The translations under genes and the position numbers were made by a program. DNA of 64,000 bases from Tamarix chinensis (taxonomy: Eukaryota; Streptophyta; Magnoliopsida; Caryophyllales; Tamaricaceae): the NCBI GenBank assembly GCA_030549775.1, contig CM060177.1:67447638-67511637 (forward strand), written 5' to 3'. The notes below the pieces were generated by a model, which saw only the letters and a list, made by a program, of their open reading frames with translations, was not told where the DNA came from and searched no databases. Below are positions 1 through 12,800 of this stretch, one piece after another (position 1 is the stretch's first letter; every line of letters begins with the position of its first letter).

Positions 1-1125
1 GAAAAGTGTGCAAGCTATTGAAGTCTCTGTATGGACTAAAACAGTCCCCAAGAGCATGGTTTGGTCGGTTCTCAAAGTCAGTAAAACGACATGGCTTTAC
101 CCAGTGCCAAGCTGATCACACATTGTTTGTGAAACGATCATCATCAAATAAATTGACAATTCTTATTGTCTATGTGGATGATATCATTCTAACTGGAGAT
201 AATATGGATGAAATAGCAAGGATAAAACAAGCCTTAGCTGAAGAATTTGAGGTAAAAGATCTTGGTCCTCTTCGGTATTTTCTAGGAATGGAAGTTGCTC
301 AATCAAAGGAAGGTATATTTGTCACAACGCAAGTGCACCTTAGATTTACTAAAAGAAACTAGTATGCTTGGCTGTAGACCAGCAAGTACTCCAATGGATT
401 GTAAGAAAAAGTTTGCACAGGAAGAAGGTGGAGTTCCAGTAGAAAAGGGGAGATACCAACGATTGGTTGGAAAACTCATTTACCTCTCTCACACTAGACC
501 AGACATTGGCTTTGCAGTTAGCATAGTGAGTCAGTTCATGCATAATCCAATGGAAGAACATATGGAGGCAGTATATCAAATTCTCAGGTATCTAAAAAGG
601 ACTCTTGGAAAGGGGATACTATTTAGAAAAACTGACTGTCAAGATGTAACTCTATACTCTGATGCAGATTGGGCAGGAAGTCAAATAGATAGTAGATCAA
701 CCACTGGTTATTGCTCCTTTGTATGGGGAAACCTTGTAACATGGCGAAGTAAAAAGCAGTCAGTTGTCTCTAGGAGTAGTGCTGAATCAGAATTAAGAGC
801 ACTTGCAGTTACTATTTGTGAAGGGATATGGATTAGGCGAATAATGACTGAAGTGGGTATGGATTTTGGAAAGAACGTGAAGCTCAAATGTGATAACCAA
901 GCAGCTATCAGTATGGCAAAGGATCCAATCCATCATGATCGAACCAAACATGTGACAATTGATAGACATTTCATTGCAGAGAAGATAGAGAATTCTGAAG
1001 TACAAGTAACATGCATTCCCACTCGAGAGCAGTGCGTAGATATTCTCACAAAAGCTCTTCCAGGACCTAACTTTGAGAGATTGTGTAGCAAGTTCGGCAT
1101 GTATAATATCTACAACCCAACTTGA
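1..1125 (+). pseudogene. Ty1/copia pol remnant (reverse transcriptase and RNase H)
   Basis: This is the 3' part of a copia polyprotein, entering from the left window edge. The first reading frame (6-362) shows the RT motifs SLYGLKQSPRAW and YVDDIILTGD. The second frame (295-1125) continues with LSQRKCTLDLL, the RT thumb and then RNase H, with DADWAG, SSAESE, TKHV and DILTKAL. The two frames overlap, and family similarity switches between them at about 311-330, so a small indel has broken the ORF. RNase H is otherwise uninterrupted to the stop at 1125, so decay is modest. It is directly followed by a purine tract and an LTR, as expected for the 3' end of the element. Integrase, protease and gag lie outside the window or are lost. 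Confidence 0.95.
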
Positions 1126-1132
1126 GGGGGAA

Positions 1133-1331
1133 TGTCAAATATTTATCCTCAAAGTTAGGAATTAGGTAGATATGTTAATTTCTTTTTTTTAGGAGGTAAA
1201 ATATTTTTTTAGATTGCTGGATTTTAGGAGTCAGAATATCTTATCTTTCTTATCTTTTAGTTATATGGATGTCTATAAATAAATCCTGTACTCTCTCAGA
1301 AATATAGAATACAATTTCTCAAACTTCCACA
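1133..1331 (+). repeat. Copia 3' LTR (about 199 bp)
   Basis: A polypurine tract (TTGAGGGGGAA, 1122-1132) precedes a TG start at 1133. A TATA-like CTATAAATAAA lies near 1273. The sequence ends plausibly at CCACA at 1331. No 5' LTR is in the window, so the right edge is judged only by TG..CA and typical length. Confidence 0.65.
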
Positions 1332-1349
1332 ACTCCTAACCTTCTAGCT

Positions 1350-1620
1350 ATGGTGTCATGGTAAGCCTTTTCGATTTTGTAGGGGAGGAAGACTCGGAGA
1401 AGTTGTTTTAGTGGTTCAACATGGTTGAAAATGTATTTTCTTATTGAAGAGTCTAGGATGAGAAGAAAGTTTCGATGGTCGCGGGCTATGCTAGCACATG
1501 GTGGAGTAACCTCAAGTGTCAATGTCGCTTTTATTTACTTGATCCAGTGGTTTAGTGGAGCTAACTCGGTCAGTTCATGCGGACAAGTTCACGCATGTCA
1601 TGGTGGGTAAGTTTAATGTC
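1350..1620 (+). pseudogene. Ty3/gypsy gag fragment
   Basis: Conceptual translation in the frame starting near 1348 gives a gag-like core: a GEEDSEK segment, then DEKKVSMVAGYASTWW. This matches the plant gypsy gag pattern in which an F-x-G-x-x-DPE segment is followed by KV..A...GYA..WW. Three stop codons interrupt it. It abuts the copia LTR and is probably a separate truncated insertion. Confidence 0.55.
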
Positions 1621-1826
1621 GCTTTTATACCAAAATTGATGTAGATCAACTTGTTTTGGATGAGTTTGATGATCTTCAACAAGGAAAGAAAGATTTGGAA
1701 GTGAAGATGCTCAGATTTGGCAGAAATGGTGACAGACGAATAAACCTTCAACCAAGATTCATCCAAGAAGGGTGTCGATTTTGAAGGTTCTCCAAGAACA
1801 TATTCAAAAGGGTTTTCTAAATGGGA
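1621..1826. other. TE-derived spacer with an antisense primer-binding-site-like motif
   Basis: At 1622-1645 the sequence reads as the complement of a tRNA-Met-type primer-binding site followed by an LTR end (GCTTTTATACCAAAATTGAT). The same motif recurs at about 4143-4160. I see no coding potential otherwise. Confidence 0.4.
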
Positions 1827-3358
1827 TTAATCCAAGCAATTCTTATGAAGAAGGATAGTCTCACAAGAGAGAGAAAGTAAGCCAAATAGCTCAATTTTAT
1901 TCAATTCATCATATCCCTTATCTACCAACTCTTTTATTTGTCTTTGAAGTTCCTTAGACTCCTTTATATTACTTGGCTGGTTCATAAGGCAAAGGCATTC
2001 TAGGGAGTGAATCAATAATGCTCAATAGCTCATGTTGGTGGCAATCCAGGTGGAATATCATTTGGGAACACATCATTAAATTCATCAAGTAATCTAGTAA
2101 GCTTAGAGTTATCATTTTTATTGTCCCCTGATTAAGTTTCTTTCACTTCTAGAGCATAGCATATACCTTCTTCAATACACATACTCCTAGCATTTTCATG
2201 TAAGAACAAGTTTTTTTAGAAGGTGGATCACTCATGCTAAGATCATCACATTTGGAAGGATAAGTTTATGCTTGATTTTTCCACTACAAACAAAATACTT
2301 ATTAGGAACACCATCATGACTAACTTATCTCTCATATTGCCATGGTTTACCTAGTAAAATACCTCATGCATCCGTAGGTAAAATATCACATAACACTTCA
2401 TAATGGTAATTACCAATTGAAAATGAATTAAGGGCTTGATTGGTTACCTTGACTCCTTTGTCTTTGCTTAGTCATTAAAGAGAATAAGGCTTGGGATGAT
2501 TTTTGGTAGATAATCCAAGCTCCTTGATTATCTTTCACTAGCCACATTTGTATATGAGCCACTATCAATGATGATTCAACATCCTCTTTCTCTAATACGT
2601 CCTCTTGTTTTTATTATTTTGTCTCGTTGTGTTGCTTGCTCTTGTGGTTGAACTTGAAGTATGCGTTGTAGCACTAAACAACCATCTAGGGCCTCATTAT
2701 TCTCTTGCATATTCTTCTTTGCTTTCAGCCATTATGTTTTCTTCTTTTTCACTTCAAGTGTCCATTTGTATCTCCCTTAAGCTTAGAACTCTTTGAATAG
2801 GACATTCCTTTGTGTAGTGTCCAAATTTTTTGGTTTTGAAGCGTTGCTTGTTGGAGATATCCATCACTTTGTTCTTCCCTTTTTCTTCACGTATAACTGA
2901 AAGACCTTGTCTTTTCTCCACATTTGTATTACTTGAATTAGTATACTTTGAAGTAGACGCATTTGCATATATCTTTGTCATAGTTTGAAGTTTTAATGCT
3001 ACCGACAATAGTGAGATCTGTTTGAACCCACTTCATATAAATGCTCTTCATACCCCATCCTTGGATTACACGACCACCTTTGGCTTGCACCACCCTCTTT
3101 ACCATTCCCTCTACATGATTATTTGCTGCCTCCATATTGTTGCTCACGTGCTGTAACATCTCTTGGTCAGCCACTCTTGTTTCTAGTTGTTGCAAATGAC
3201 TTTGGATGGATGTAGAGAAGTTGTTGGTTCGTGGTGTTGATGTTGGTTGAGAGCTGCTGTAGAGTATAGAACATAACTTTCATGAAGACCTCTTCAACCA
3301 TTGTTGATTCTTTACACGAACACAACCTCTTGTTGATATGGCTGGATATCTTGGACAA
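1827..3358 (-). pseudogene. Ty3/gypsy gag-protease-RT fragment
   Basis: Read on the minus strand from 3358 downward, this is a decayed gypsy element. The gag tail (about 3195-2754) has a degenerate zinc-knuckle FGHYTKECPIQR followed by VLSLREI. A protease-end segment (about 2430-2340) has the YHYEVLCDILPTDA pattern. The start of reverse transcriptase (about 2090-1900) has NDVFPNDIPPGLPP and then KELQRQIKELVDKGY. The order gag, PR, RT is preserved, with many stops and frameshifts. RT catalytic motifs and integrase are missing, so the element is truncated at its left end. Confidence 0.8.
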
Positions 3359-4719
3359 GTTCTTGCCAGCGTCTTAAAAAATTCTGGAAGGTTTCTTGGA
3401 AGGGAAAATGAAGAATGATTAGTTTGGAAGGTGTTGAGTACACTTCTCCACAATTTTAGAGTTGGGATGGTGGTTTTTTGATGGAGAAAGATAGGTAGTG
3501 CATCAGTAACGATGGAGGATGAAGTCGAATGGTAGGGCTGGTTCGAATGGAGAGATATGAGTGAATGAAGATGTAAGTGAGATAGGATGTCACCAATTTT
3601 TTTTTTTTAATTTTTAATTTTAATTTTAATTCAAAGGTGCTAAAGTATTAAGGGAATCGATCTGAAGAGAAAGGTGAAGGTCGATTGCAATACTTCTATA
3701 TTCAAAGATACAATGGTAGAGGATAAGGGGTTTGGTGGCGATAGAATTGTATCTTAAAGAGGATATTCCTAGATTTTGAAGGGGTTTGATTATTAGTCTT
3801 CAATGTTGGAGTTGAAGATTCAAAAGAGGATATTCCAAGATTTTGAAGGGGTCTGATTGTTAGTAGGTCTTCAATGCTGGAGTTGAAGATTCAAAAGAAC
3901 CGTTGAAGATTTATGAGGCAAGATGCAGAATACCCATTGATGCACACCCAAATAGAGTCTCGCTGAAGAGGATGTGCATGGTATGTATGTGCAAGGTTAC
4001 GTGCATGGCTGTACGCGCCGGTGCATGGTTGTGCGTAATGGTGCACAACTATGAGCCTAGCTGCGCGTAGAAGGTCTGGATGATCCGTCAAGAGGCGATT
4101 AATGTGAAATAGTTGGCAAATTCAATGGAATAAACAACTAACATGGCTTTGATATCAAAAATGATGCAGATCAAATTGTGAAGCCACAGCATTGGATCAG
4201 TTTCATTATTAAGTGGTCCACTTTCTCATTATCAAGAGGATAATAAAATGCTAGCGTATTGCGTCAATTATGATCATGATCTATATTCTTGATTTTATGA
4301 GTTATCAATGGGCACTCGTAATGTTGGTAGCTATGCTTGAGAATTTCAAAAGCTTGTTGGAAGGTGTGTTTTTGAAGAAAATCCCAAATATCTCTTTGCA
4401 ATGACATCCACATCTTGTATGAGCTCAAAGGTTCTGTTCTAATGATTATGTCATGTCTTTTGCTCGAGACATGAAACAAAAGATGTGTTTTTGGTAGCAG
4501 TCTTTGGGAATGCTTCAACTATGATCAAACTAGTCATCTCCATAGGAATTGCTGGAAGCTTCTGTTGATGTTGGTTTGGTTCCATTTGGGTCCTTGAAGT
4601 TTGGAGTAGATGATGTTGTGGACACATGTAAGTATTCAGGGACGAAGATAGAGATATGGGCCATCATTTTTCTTTGTTGGTTTTAAGTTTGAGGTCAAAT
4701 TTTTTGTAGTGGGGGAGAC
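3359..4719. other. Probable TE leader/LTR remnants without recognisable coding
   Basis: This 1.4-kb stretch lies between the minus-strand gypsy gag and a plus-strand LTR. It contains two near-identical segments around 3770-3800 and 3830-3895 (ATATTCC-AGATTTTGAAGGGG-TGATT followed by GTTGAAGATTCAAAAG). An antisense primer-binding-like motif (GGCTTTGATATCAAA) sits at about 4143-4160. Minus-strand frames at 4264-4518 are open, but I do not recognise the protein. The right end (about 4705-4719) is a purine tract, GTGGGGGAGAC, that primes the next LTR. Confidence 0.4.
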
Positions 4720-5200
4720 TAATGCAGTCTATGTGCCTCCTCATTGTAGGGCTTGCAGTCTGAGCTGAAAAGAGGTTTGGGCCCACATGGTTATGCCTCC
4801 TTTCGTGGTTTCTGTAGGATTAGGAGATATAAGAGTATTATTTAGAATATTACTTTATCTTATTATGATTTTATTTGGTTTGATAATATTTAAATTTTAT
4901 TACATAAGGGTTTGGTAATAGCTTGGCCTCATATATACAACCTTAGGATGTACTTTTTAATTCAGAGTTGAATTAATAAAAGCTTGAGTGTGGTTGAGTG
5001 AAAATGTCTGTAGGATTAGGAGATATAAGACTATTATATTGAATATTAGTTCATCTTATTATGATTTTATTTGGTTTGATAATATTTAGATTTTATTACA
5101 TAATGATTTGGTAATAGCTTGGCCTTATACATACAGCCTTAGGATGTACTTTTTAATCCAGAGTTGAATTAAAAAAACTTGAGTGTGGTTGTGTGAAAAA
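4720..5200 (+). repeat. Gypsy-type LTR with internal tandem duplication
   Basis: It is preceded by the polypurine tract GTGGGGGAGAC. A TATA-like CATATATACAACC lies at about 4928 and again at about 5125. The LTR contains two tandem copies of a unit of about 196 bp (4811-5006 and 5007-5200), roughly 90 percent identical by eye, each ending in TTGAGTGTGGTTG-GTGAAAA. The promoter-bearing segment is therefore doubled. No second LTR or downstream internal region is visible. Confidence 0.65.
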
Positions 5201-6577
5201 GTCAGGCTATGAGTTTAGCCCTACATCAATTACCAAAGCAATATGGTGGGAGCTACTATGTGTAATACCATCTAATGAAAACATACATTCAGTCTGGCCT
5301 ATTACATGTCTCATTAATAACCAAATAACCATCAAACAAAAAGTTGAACTCATAATAGGTGAACCCATGTCCTCTCCTTTTGTCCCGACTCTGTATGTGA
5401 AGTACAGTCCCCAGCTTCAACTATACGTATTAAAGTCTTTTTCAGTCTTAAACTAACTCATAATTGTTTGGAATGAATCAAATGTCAAACTAATCCACAA
5501 CTGATAGTGAGCACCAGAAGTAGACATTATACATATAGTTGAACTGTATATAACTTATGCTGTACAGAATTTCAGCACCAAAAATTTGAGTAATAGTTAT
5601 ACCTCTTGAATCAGAAGCTTTGGTCGAAGAAAGGAATTTGAATTGCTGCTGGAGGTAGTTTTTGCCTCTAATAGATAAGTGGTATGGTATGCTACGGCAG
5701 CTTCAAGGATTTAAACATTACCCTCTTTGATTTTGTATTGCACAGAGCCCAGGTGTGAGACAGAGAGCGGAAAGCTGCTCCGTCCAAGAGAGAGAGAAGG
5801 CAGATTGCAGAAGAGAAACCTGTTACAAATTGCATTTATGTGGAGCGTAAGCTGCGAAGGGGAGGGGAGAGATTCTGAGATGATGTATTTGAGAAACAAT
5901 TAGGAGAGTATAAACAGGGAACTCTGTTAGTGATAAATTTAATTTGGTGAGATGGATATTGTTACTGGAAGATTTCAATATATCTTTTATAATCTATTTA
6001 CAAAATTTTAGGCATCTACCATAACTGCCTGAACTTTTACCTTATCTCTTAAAGATTTATTTACAAAGAACTTTGTTTACAATAGACAATTGCTGACGTT
6101 AAAACCTAAGTCTTGGACTTGGTGAATATGAATTTATTTACCTATTTCTCAAATATATGGGTTTTCACAGAATAGATAATTGGTCTGGTATCTATCAGAA
6201 CCCTTTACCTTATTACATTCTTAAAGGCCACTTATGAAATTAAATAACAAGCCTAATAAGTCACACCTAAAAATCTAGACCAAGCCCAATGCTTTCATAT
6301 TGAGATTGATACGATGCCCCCAGTGGATCCGGTGGTAGGCCATTGGCAAAATTTACATAAATGGCTAAGTTCTCTATTTCGTGCAGTTGCTCTTGTGTTC
6401 AATGTGTTTTCTGCTTGTAGAGTCAGTGGACATGTATGTTTGGTCTTCCATGAGAACTGAAACCTACAAATTTGATCACTGAGTAGTGAATATGTCCTTC
6501 TCTACTGCATACCAATCCCTCTACGTGATCTGCCTTCATTTGTCAACTGGATTCATCCATGATTATTTCTTTTACAG
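5201..6577. other. 5' flank of the UAP-like gene; possible leader exons
   Basis: I see no clear transposon here. At about 5745-5905 there is a purine-rich plus strand (CT-rich minus strand), less AT-rich than its surroundings. It looks like a plant 5'UTR or promoter element, possibly for a transcript on the minus strand. The stretch 6380-6577 ends with a pyrimidine-rich tract and TTTTACAG, a good splice acceptor for the first coding exon that I can recognise. An upstream non-coding or N-terminal exon is likely but I cannot place it. Confidence 0.3.
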
Positions 6578-6587
6578 ATGCAGTTCA

Positions 6588-6872
6588 ATGGATTTTACTA
6601 ATACTTTATCTTATTGGCCACGAGCAAGAAGTTTGAACATCTCAGAGGAATGTCTCATGAATGCAAGTAGAAGGGAGCTAGATGAATATTCTGATTTGCT
6701 AGACAGCGGACTTGACCTCATCGCTCAAGGAAAACTTGCCACTGTTTTAGTGCTGAAGGATGAAAATCAAGGAGCAATTGCTTATCCTGATCCTGTCCAT
6801 TTTGAGTCTGCTGTGTTTTCATCCATTTCCCATGTGCACACATTACTTGAAAGCAATGGAAGATTTGCGCAG
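6588..6872 (+). CDS. UAP-like gene, exon 1 (first recognisable coding exon)
   Basis: The acceptor TTTTACAG ends at 6577 and the donor CAG|GTGTGT follows 6872. The frame is open further upstream of 6588, so the first methionine is a choice and not proven. ATG 6588 is the first in-frame ATG after the acceptor. It encodes residues 1-95, including GKLATVLVL and the segment that replaces the usual nucleotide-binding loop. Confidence 0.75.
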
Positions 6873-9800
6873 GTGTGTTGCTGTCATTTTATGGGCCTTG
6901 TATCTGATTTATATGGTCCTATACTGCATTGACATCATCGTTATCTTTATATTTTATATCTTTCTGTTATTTTTGAATTTCAATCATTTCTGTATGCATT
7001 TCTCATGTTCTTTAGTTGGAAGCTATGTTCTCAGTTGTAATAAATGCTCCTTGCTTATTTGAGGATGTAAGAGTGCCATCTGATTTGCTAACTCTAGCTT
7101 TAATGTATTGTCAAAGTTATTAAAACACTGGGAAAAATTGTGCAGTCAAGCTCAAGGGGTACTGAAAGAAGGATGGAGTAATTGTTGCTTATAGTTGCTG
7201 TCAGCTTAAATTAAATTGGTCTTTGTGCTCGTTTATTTATTTATTTATTTATTTATTTATTATTATTACTATTAATAAGGGTAGAATCTAGGTGAAGTGA
7301 AGCTTTTTAATTACTTTTAATCCTTTGTATTGAACTAGTTAAATGAATCATTTTGTTTATCTATTTTAGGAGCTGAAAATCCCGATTAGATTCTCACGCC
7401 TTTGGGGTCAAGTTTGTCACTGATTTTCTTAGGGCTCAAGTTAGTATTTTAGGTTAAATAAGAATATCTTGTAATGTCTAGTAATGTTAGTAAGTATTAG
7501 TCATCTTTTGTTAGGGAATTATTTAGTAGATATTTAGGATATCTAAAATAGATATTAGCTAAAGGGCTAGACTCGTGAGCGTATAGTGCATATAAAAAGG
7601 GTCTTAGGGCCTCATTAATAAGTTGGGAATTAATTGAATTGATTAATTTCTATCCCTCTCTTGCTTTCCCTCTCTGTTTCTATTAGTCAACACTTCTCCT
7701 TCTCCCTCATTTCTATTGCCAGCCTTCACCACCCACAACCACCATTCTCTCAACTTGCTTTGCAATGTGGAAACTAATGCTTCACGGTCGGAGTGGGGGT
7801 TGTCTTAATGTAGGGTAACCAACCTATAACATTCTATTGTTAAGTGGTGGGACACCTGGCTCGATTGAAGTTGGTGTATGAAAGGGAGTTAATGGTAATG
7901 GTCGTAGTCGTACAAAGGTGGCCGCATTACTTGTTAGGGAAATATTTAAATGGAAGAACAAGCTAAAAAAGTTTGAAATGGCTTTTGGAGTAGTGTGTGA
8001 TTTCAGAGAAGCAATAGAAACTGGTTACAAAATGGTGGAGTTACAACTTTGACATTAAATACAAGTTAGTTTGTGAAAACAAGGCGATTAATACCCTTTC
8101 AAGGCTAGGGGAAGACTCTAATTTATCGGCATTATTAGTTGCATGATTATGCAATTGGGGAGCCCTTCAACAAGAAGTAGATGAGTATTTTGTGTTCGGA
8201 CCTATCAACCAAGAGCTACTGTCGTTCTCATAGGATAAGGACGTGTATTATTTGAGCAAAGGTAACTTGTTTCACAAAGGGCACTTGTTGTTACCACATG
8301 TTTCTACCTATTATACCATTGTTTTTGAGGGAATTTTATGGTGGAAAGGTGGACGATCATGTTGGAGTACTACAAACTTATCAGGGATTAGCTAAGGAGG
8401 TATATTGGCCTGGTATGAGGAAATAAATGTAGTAGTTTGTGGTAGAGTGTGCCATATCCCAATAGAACAAATATGTGAATTTATCACCGGTAGGTCTCCT
8501 CCAACCTTTACCAATTCCAGCTAAAGTGTGGGAGGACATATCAACGGATTTCATTGAAGCACTGCTCGGTTCACATGGGTACGATTGTGTTTTGGTGGTG
8601 GTAGATAAGCTTATTGATGGGCTATTTCCGTAAGCGTGCGGATTCGTTATAGCATTTTAAGGTCGTATCCCACAGAGACTTTATAATTGAGTGCACTTCT
8701 TTAGTATCTTAACTATCTAAATCAATATGGATCAGGGATATGCAAACGGATAACGAGAATAATTATGAAAACTTTCTAACTGTAAATGCTAAAACAATAG
8801 GAGTGAAACCTAGGATTGAACTTTTGTCTCCAAATTAGTAATCAATGATGAAACAACGTATATGTTGTAGTTTAATTCGTTAACTGTGAACGATTGTTCT
8901 AATTATGTCCATTGGCCTCTTTCAAGGACTAAGAACGTATTTAATCAAATTTGCTAACTACTTTCGTGATTCACAAATTAAACTAAATCCATTAAGTGTT
9001 ACCAATTTTATAGTCCCTAAGAATTAAACAACTGCTTTTGTGATTGCATAAATTCTCGTACACATGTTACTTTCTGATAATAATTTCAACCTTTCAGTTG
9101 TAGATATTATCTAAGGAGGTCGGATTTCGTCAAATCCACTTTACAACAATTAATCCTAGCACATGAATCAAACATACGATATAATACTTTAGTTCATCAT
9201 ATTAACACTAAAATGGACCTAGTTCAATCCTAGGAAAGAAGATTACTCACTCATATCTTTAAGGAAAATCAACGAAATAATTGCATAATAAGCATAACAA
9301 CAATACAAAAATACGAAGAAGAGGAATTAGATTGAATTAACCGTGAACCGGAGGAGAAGAAAGTCGATTCCGAGTTGATCATACACGAATATGCACTTGA
9401 ATTTCCGGAAAAATAAAACTTATGGAAACAAACAAAATACATGAAGCTATTGCTCGGTAATGAGAAGGAAAAGTGCTTTGGAATCCCTTCTCGAACTCCC
9501 TAAGAAATCTTTGAAGTGTGCCTTAAATAATTCCCATCACGTCAGGCATGTCGCGCACGATGAATGTGGGAGTAACCGTCGCTTCACGGCCGTGCAGCAT
9601 CTTAGCTCTCAAATAGGTGGAAATTTGGACCTTACACGGCTGTGCAAGTCGCGCACTGCCGGGCCGTGCAAGGTCTGTAGCCTCGGCTTCTTTAGCAGAA
9701 AATTCTGCATGCCCGTGCGATTCATGCACTGCCTGGTCGTGCAATTTCTTTCTCTTCGAAAATCACAGGCAAGTGCTGCAAGGTTGTGCAGCTAGATGTG

Positions 9801-12800
9801 CAACCGACTATGCAACACTCTCTTTTTGTTTCTTCCGGACTTCTTGGCATATCTCCAGCTCTCTTGGCTTCTAGACTCTTCTATAAACATGTTGGGTTGG
9901 CTTACTTTCCTCCAAAGCCTTCCCTACTAGGTCCTTTATTTTGAAAACATGTATTTCTTTCTCGGATTTGGCGTTCTTGTGGAAATTCCTGAAATACAAA
10001 ACTCAAGAAAGCATTAGTACAGATAATAGGTTAGAACCATAGTAAAATATGTGAAAGAGATTAAATGAAGTCTCAAAGTGAAGGCAAAGAAAGGCAAAAA
10101 TATAGACAATATTCACATTATCACTTATCAAATATAGCCACTTCATTCCTCTAAAGCATTTGTTCACTGCACGAGGAGTAGCAGCCATATTCGTGAAAGA
10201 GGTGGTCTGCCTCCATGGCATTCCATGCTTGATTATGATGGACCGTGAAAAGGGATTTCTTAGTAATTCTTGGAGCGAATTATTCAAGTTGTTGGGGATT
10301 GCCTTAAAGTGTAGTACTACATATCACCCTAATCTGATGGCTAGATGGAGGTAGTGAATAGAATTGTCAAGGAGTACTTGTACTGTTTTATTAGAGACAG
10401 ACCTAAATGTTTCGTGGGTTGGTTAGCTTGGGTTGAATATTGGTATAACACCTCTTATCACACTTCCATCCATACGACCTCTTTTTTTGCATTGTACGGG
10501 CATGATCCACCTCTACTAGTGAGGTATGAATAGGGGCCAACCAGCCTCACTATTTTGGATGATGAACTTCAAGCTAGGGACTAGATGTCGGAGGAGCTGA
10601 AACAACATTTGGGGCATGTGCAACAATGCATGAAGGATTTGCTGATAAGAAACATAGGGTAGTGGCTATGGAAGTTGGGATTGGGTTTATGTTAAATTGC
10701 GACCTTATGCTCACAAGTCCTTAGCTAATTTCCTTAATGAGAAGCTAGCACCCCGGTTCTTTAGGCCATATCTAGTCATTGGTAAGGTCAGCTAGGTGGC
10801 GTATCGACTGCAGTTGCCATCATCTACTCCTATCTACCTAGTGTTTCATATCTCCTTGCTAAAACCAGCCCTTGGGCATTGGCAACAATCCCAACCTTTT
10901 CCATCAATTCTCACCGAGTTGGAGTGGTAGGTTAGTCTAGAATCAGTCCAAGTAGTGAGGTACAACTCTTAGGGGCAGTTGGAACTTGGAAGTCCTCATC
11001 TACTGGCAGGGACTCCCTGATTTCAAGGCTTCTTAGGAGTGATTATCGACCATCAATACTCAATTGCCCGGCCTTTAGCTTAAGGACAAGATGAAAGTTT
11101 TGGGAGGAGTATTGATAAGCCACATGTGAGGAGGGATAAGCTACGGTGATCGTATAGGGGTTTTGGCTTGGGGTTGTTAGAGGGTGACTGATTTATTTTT
11201 CCTCTCATTCGGTTATTTTGTCATTGCTCAGCCGTAGAGTGTGTTGATGTCATTTAGAGTTTGTTATGCATCTTTAGCCGAGTCATCATTTTGTTAGAAG
11301 GGAAGGGCAACTATATTTGAGAATCGAGTAATCATTAGTGGGAAAAGAAGGAAGAAGTGGGAGGCTCTAAGGTAATCGATACCTTACTTAGGGGAAATAG
11401 TTCTCAAGTTTTAGCTATTGTTAGACAAAGAAAACTGGTTGCCCCCTAAATTGTTGTGATAATTAATCTAGGGACTTATCACCTGCACCACTTACAACCT
11501 CTAATCGATACTACAATTATCCTAACACTATGGGATACATACATAAACTGTAAAGAAAATGATTTGACAATAACAAGAGACTCATGACTTATTAGATAAT
11601 CTATCCCGATTATTGGATAAATAGATTAGGACCACCTTGGCACTAGGTCCACAATTGGAGATCCTAACAAATTGATCTTAGAGTCTAATGTTGTGATGAG
11701 TTTACATTGGAACTTAAAAGAGTAGGTGTTGGCCCTGCAATTGTTAGTCAAAAGAATATTAATCACATCCATAGGTAAAACATCACGTAACACATTATCC
11801 TTATAGTTACCCAAATGAATAGGAACACAACATCTCTAAGTAATAGGTAACGTAGTCTTGTTCAATTGATGTGGGGCATTAGCTGAAATAACAGTAAGGC
11901 TATTCCCCCCCATCAATGACCAACTTTACACTCCAACCTAGGCAATAAAATTGTGGTTGCTGTTGCGATTGCGGTTGTGGTGTCGCGGAATTGGGATGTT
12001 GCGAACAATATTTTATATGCTGCGGATGTTGCGGCGTGGTTTTTTTATTATTTTTGTCATAATTAATATTAGCAAATATCAGCAAATATAGTAAATGTTG
12101 GTATAATATTAGATAATTGATATATTGTTGATAAATATATAACATTCTAAAGCCGTCATGTATTACCAATTTTGTGTATCGGCCGACTCAAAAACTGATA
12201 TTTATTGACCGATATTGTATATCAGGATTGATATTTAATTGTATGCTCCAATCATTGCAACACGTGACAAAATGAAAGATTGTGTCTTTTCCACTCATCA
12301 TCTTTCTTCACTCTAGTGATAACACATCAAAAAACATTAAGATGTTCCTCCACCAATTCTCATCATCACCAAAATATTTCTCAGGATCTACTATTTACTC
12401 CTCATCCTTAGCATATGGCTCACATTTAATGACGAAGGCCTTTTTGGGGAACCGAGAAGCAATATGACTTCTCACTTTACAATAGTGGCCCTAGATATTG
12501 GAACGAGCAGTCAAGTTAGCAAATTGGGTGGAGCTAGAGGCACTATAGAATGAACTAGTGGGAGGCACTGAGCAAGAGGAATTACTGGGCTTTGAAGGTT
12601 TATACCTAGGCTCTCGACTCCTTAAGGTTGATTGAGAAGTGGATCTCCGATGTTGAATGGACTTTAATTGTTTCTCTACCTCGAAGTCTTTTTGAAAAGC
12701 TTCTTTTAGAGAGTTAGGTGGAAGCATGTCAACCTCTTGCTTAATGTCATTTCTAAGACCATTAATTAACCCGCTCAATGTTATGACCGGTTCCTCTTCC

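Noticed and set aside
1348..1362. TATGGTGTCATGG after the copia LTR, resembling a tRNA-Met primer-binding site
   Set aside because: It reads in frame with the gypsy gag fragment that follows, and the preceding LTR is a 3' LTR. Most likely coding debris or chance.
5193..5456. 87-codon plus-strand frame
   Set aside because: It begins inside the LTR repeat with no recognisable domain or splice context; treated as chance.
9460..9874. Frames of 85-111 codons on both strands with Cys-rich peptides
   Set aside because: They lie in the CACGGCCGTGCA-rich segment of a solo LTR; no start context or domain.
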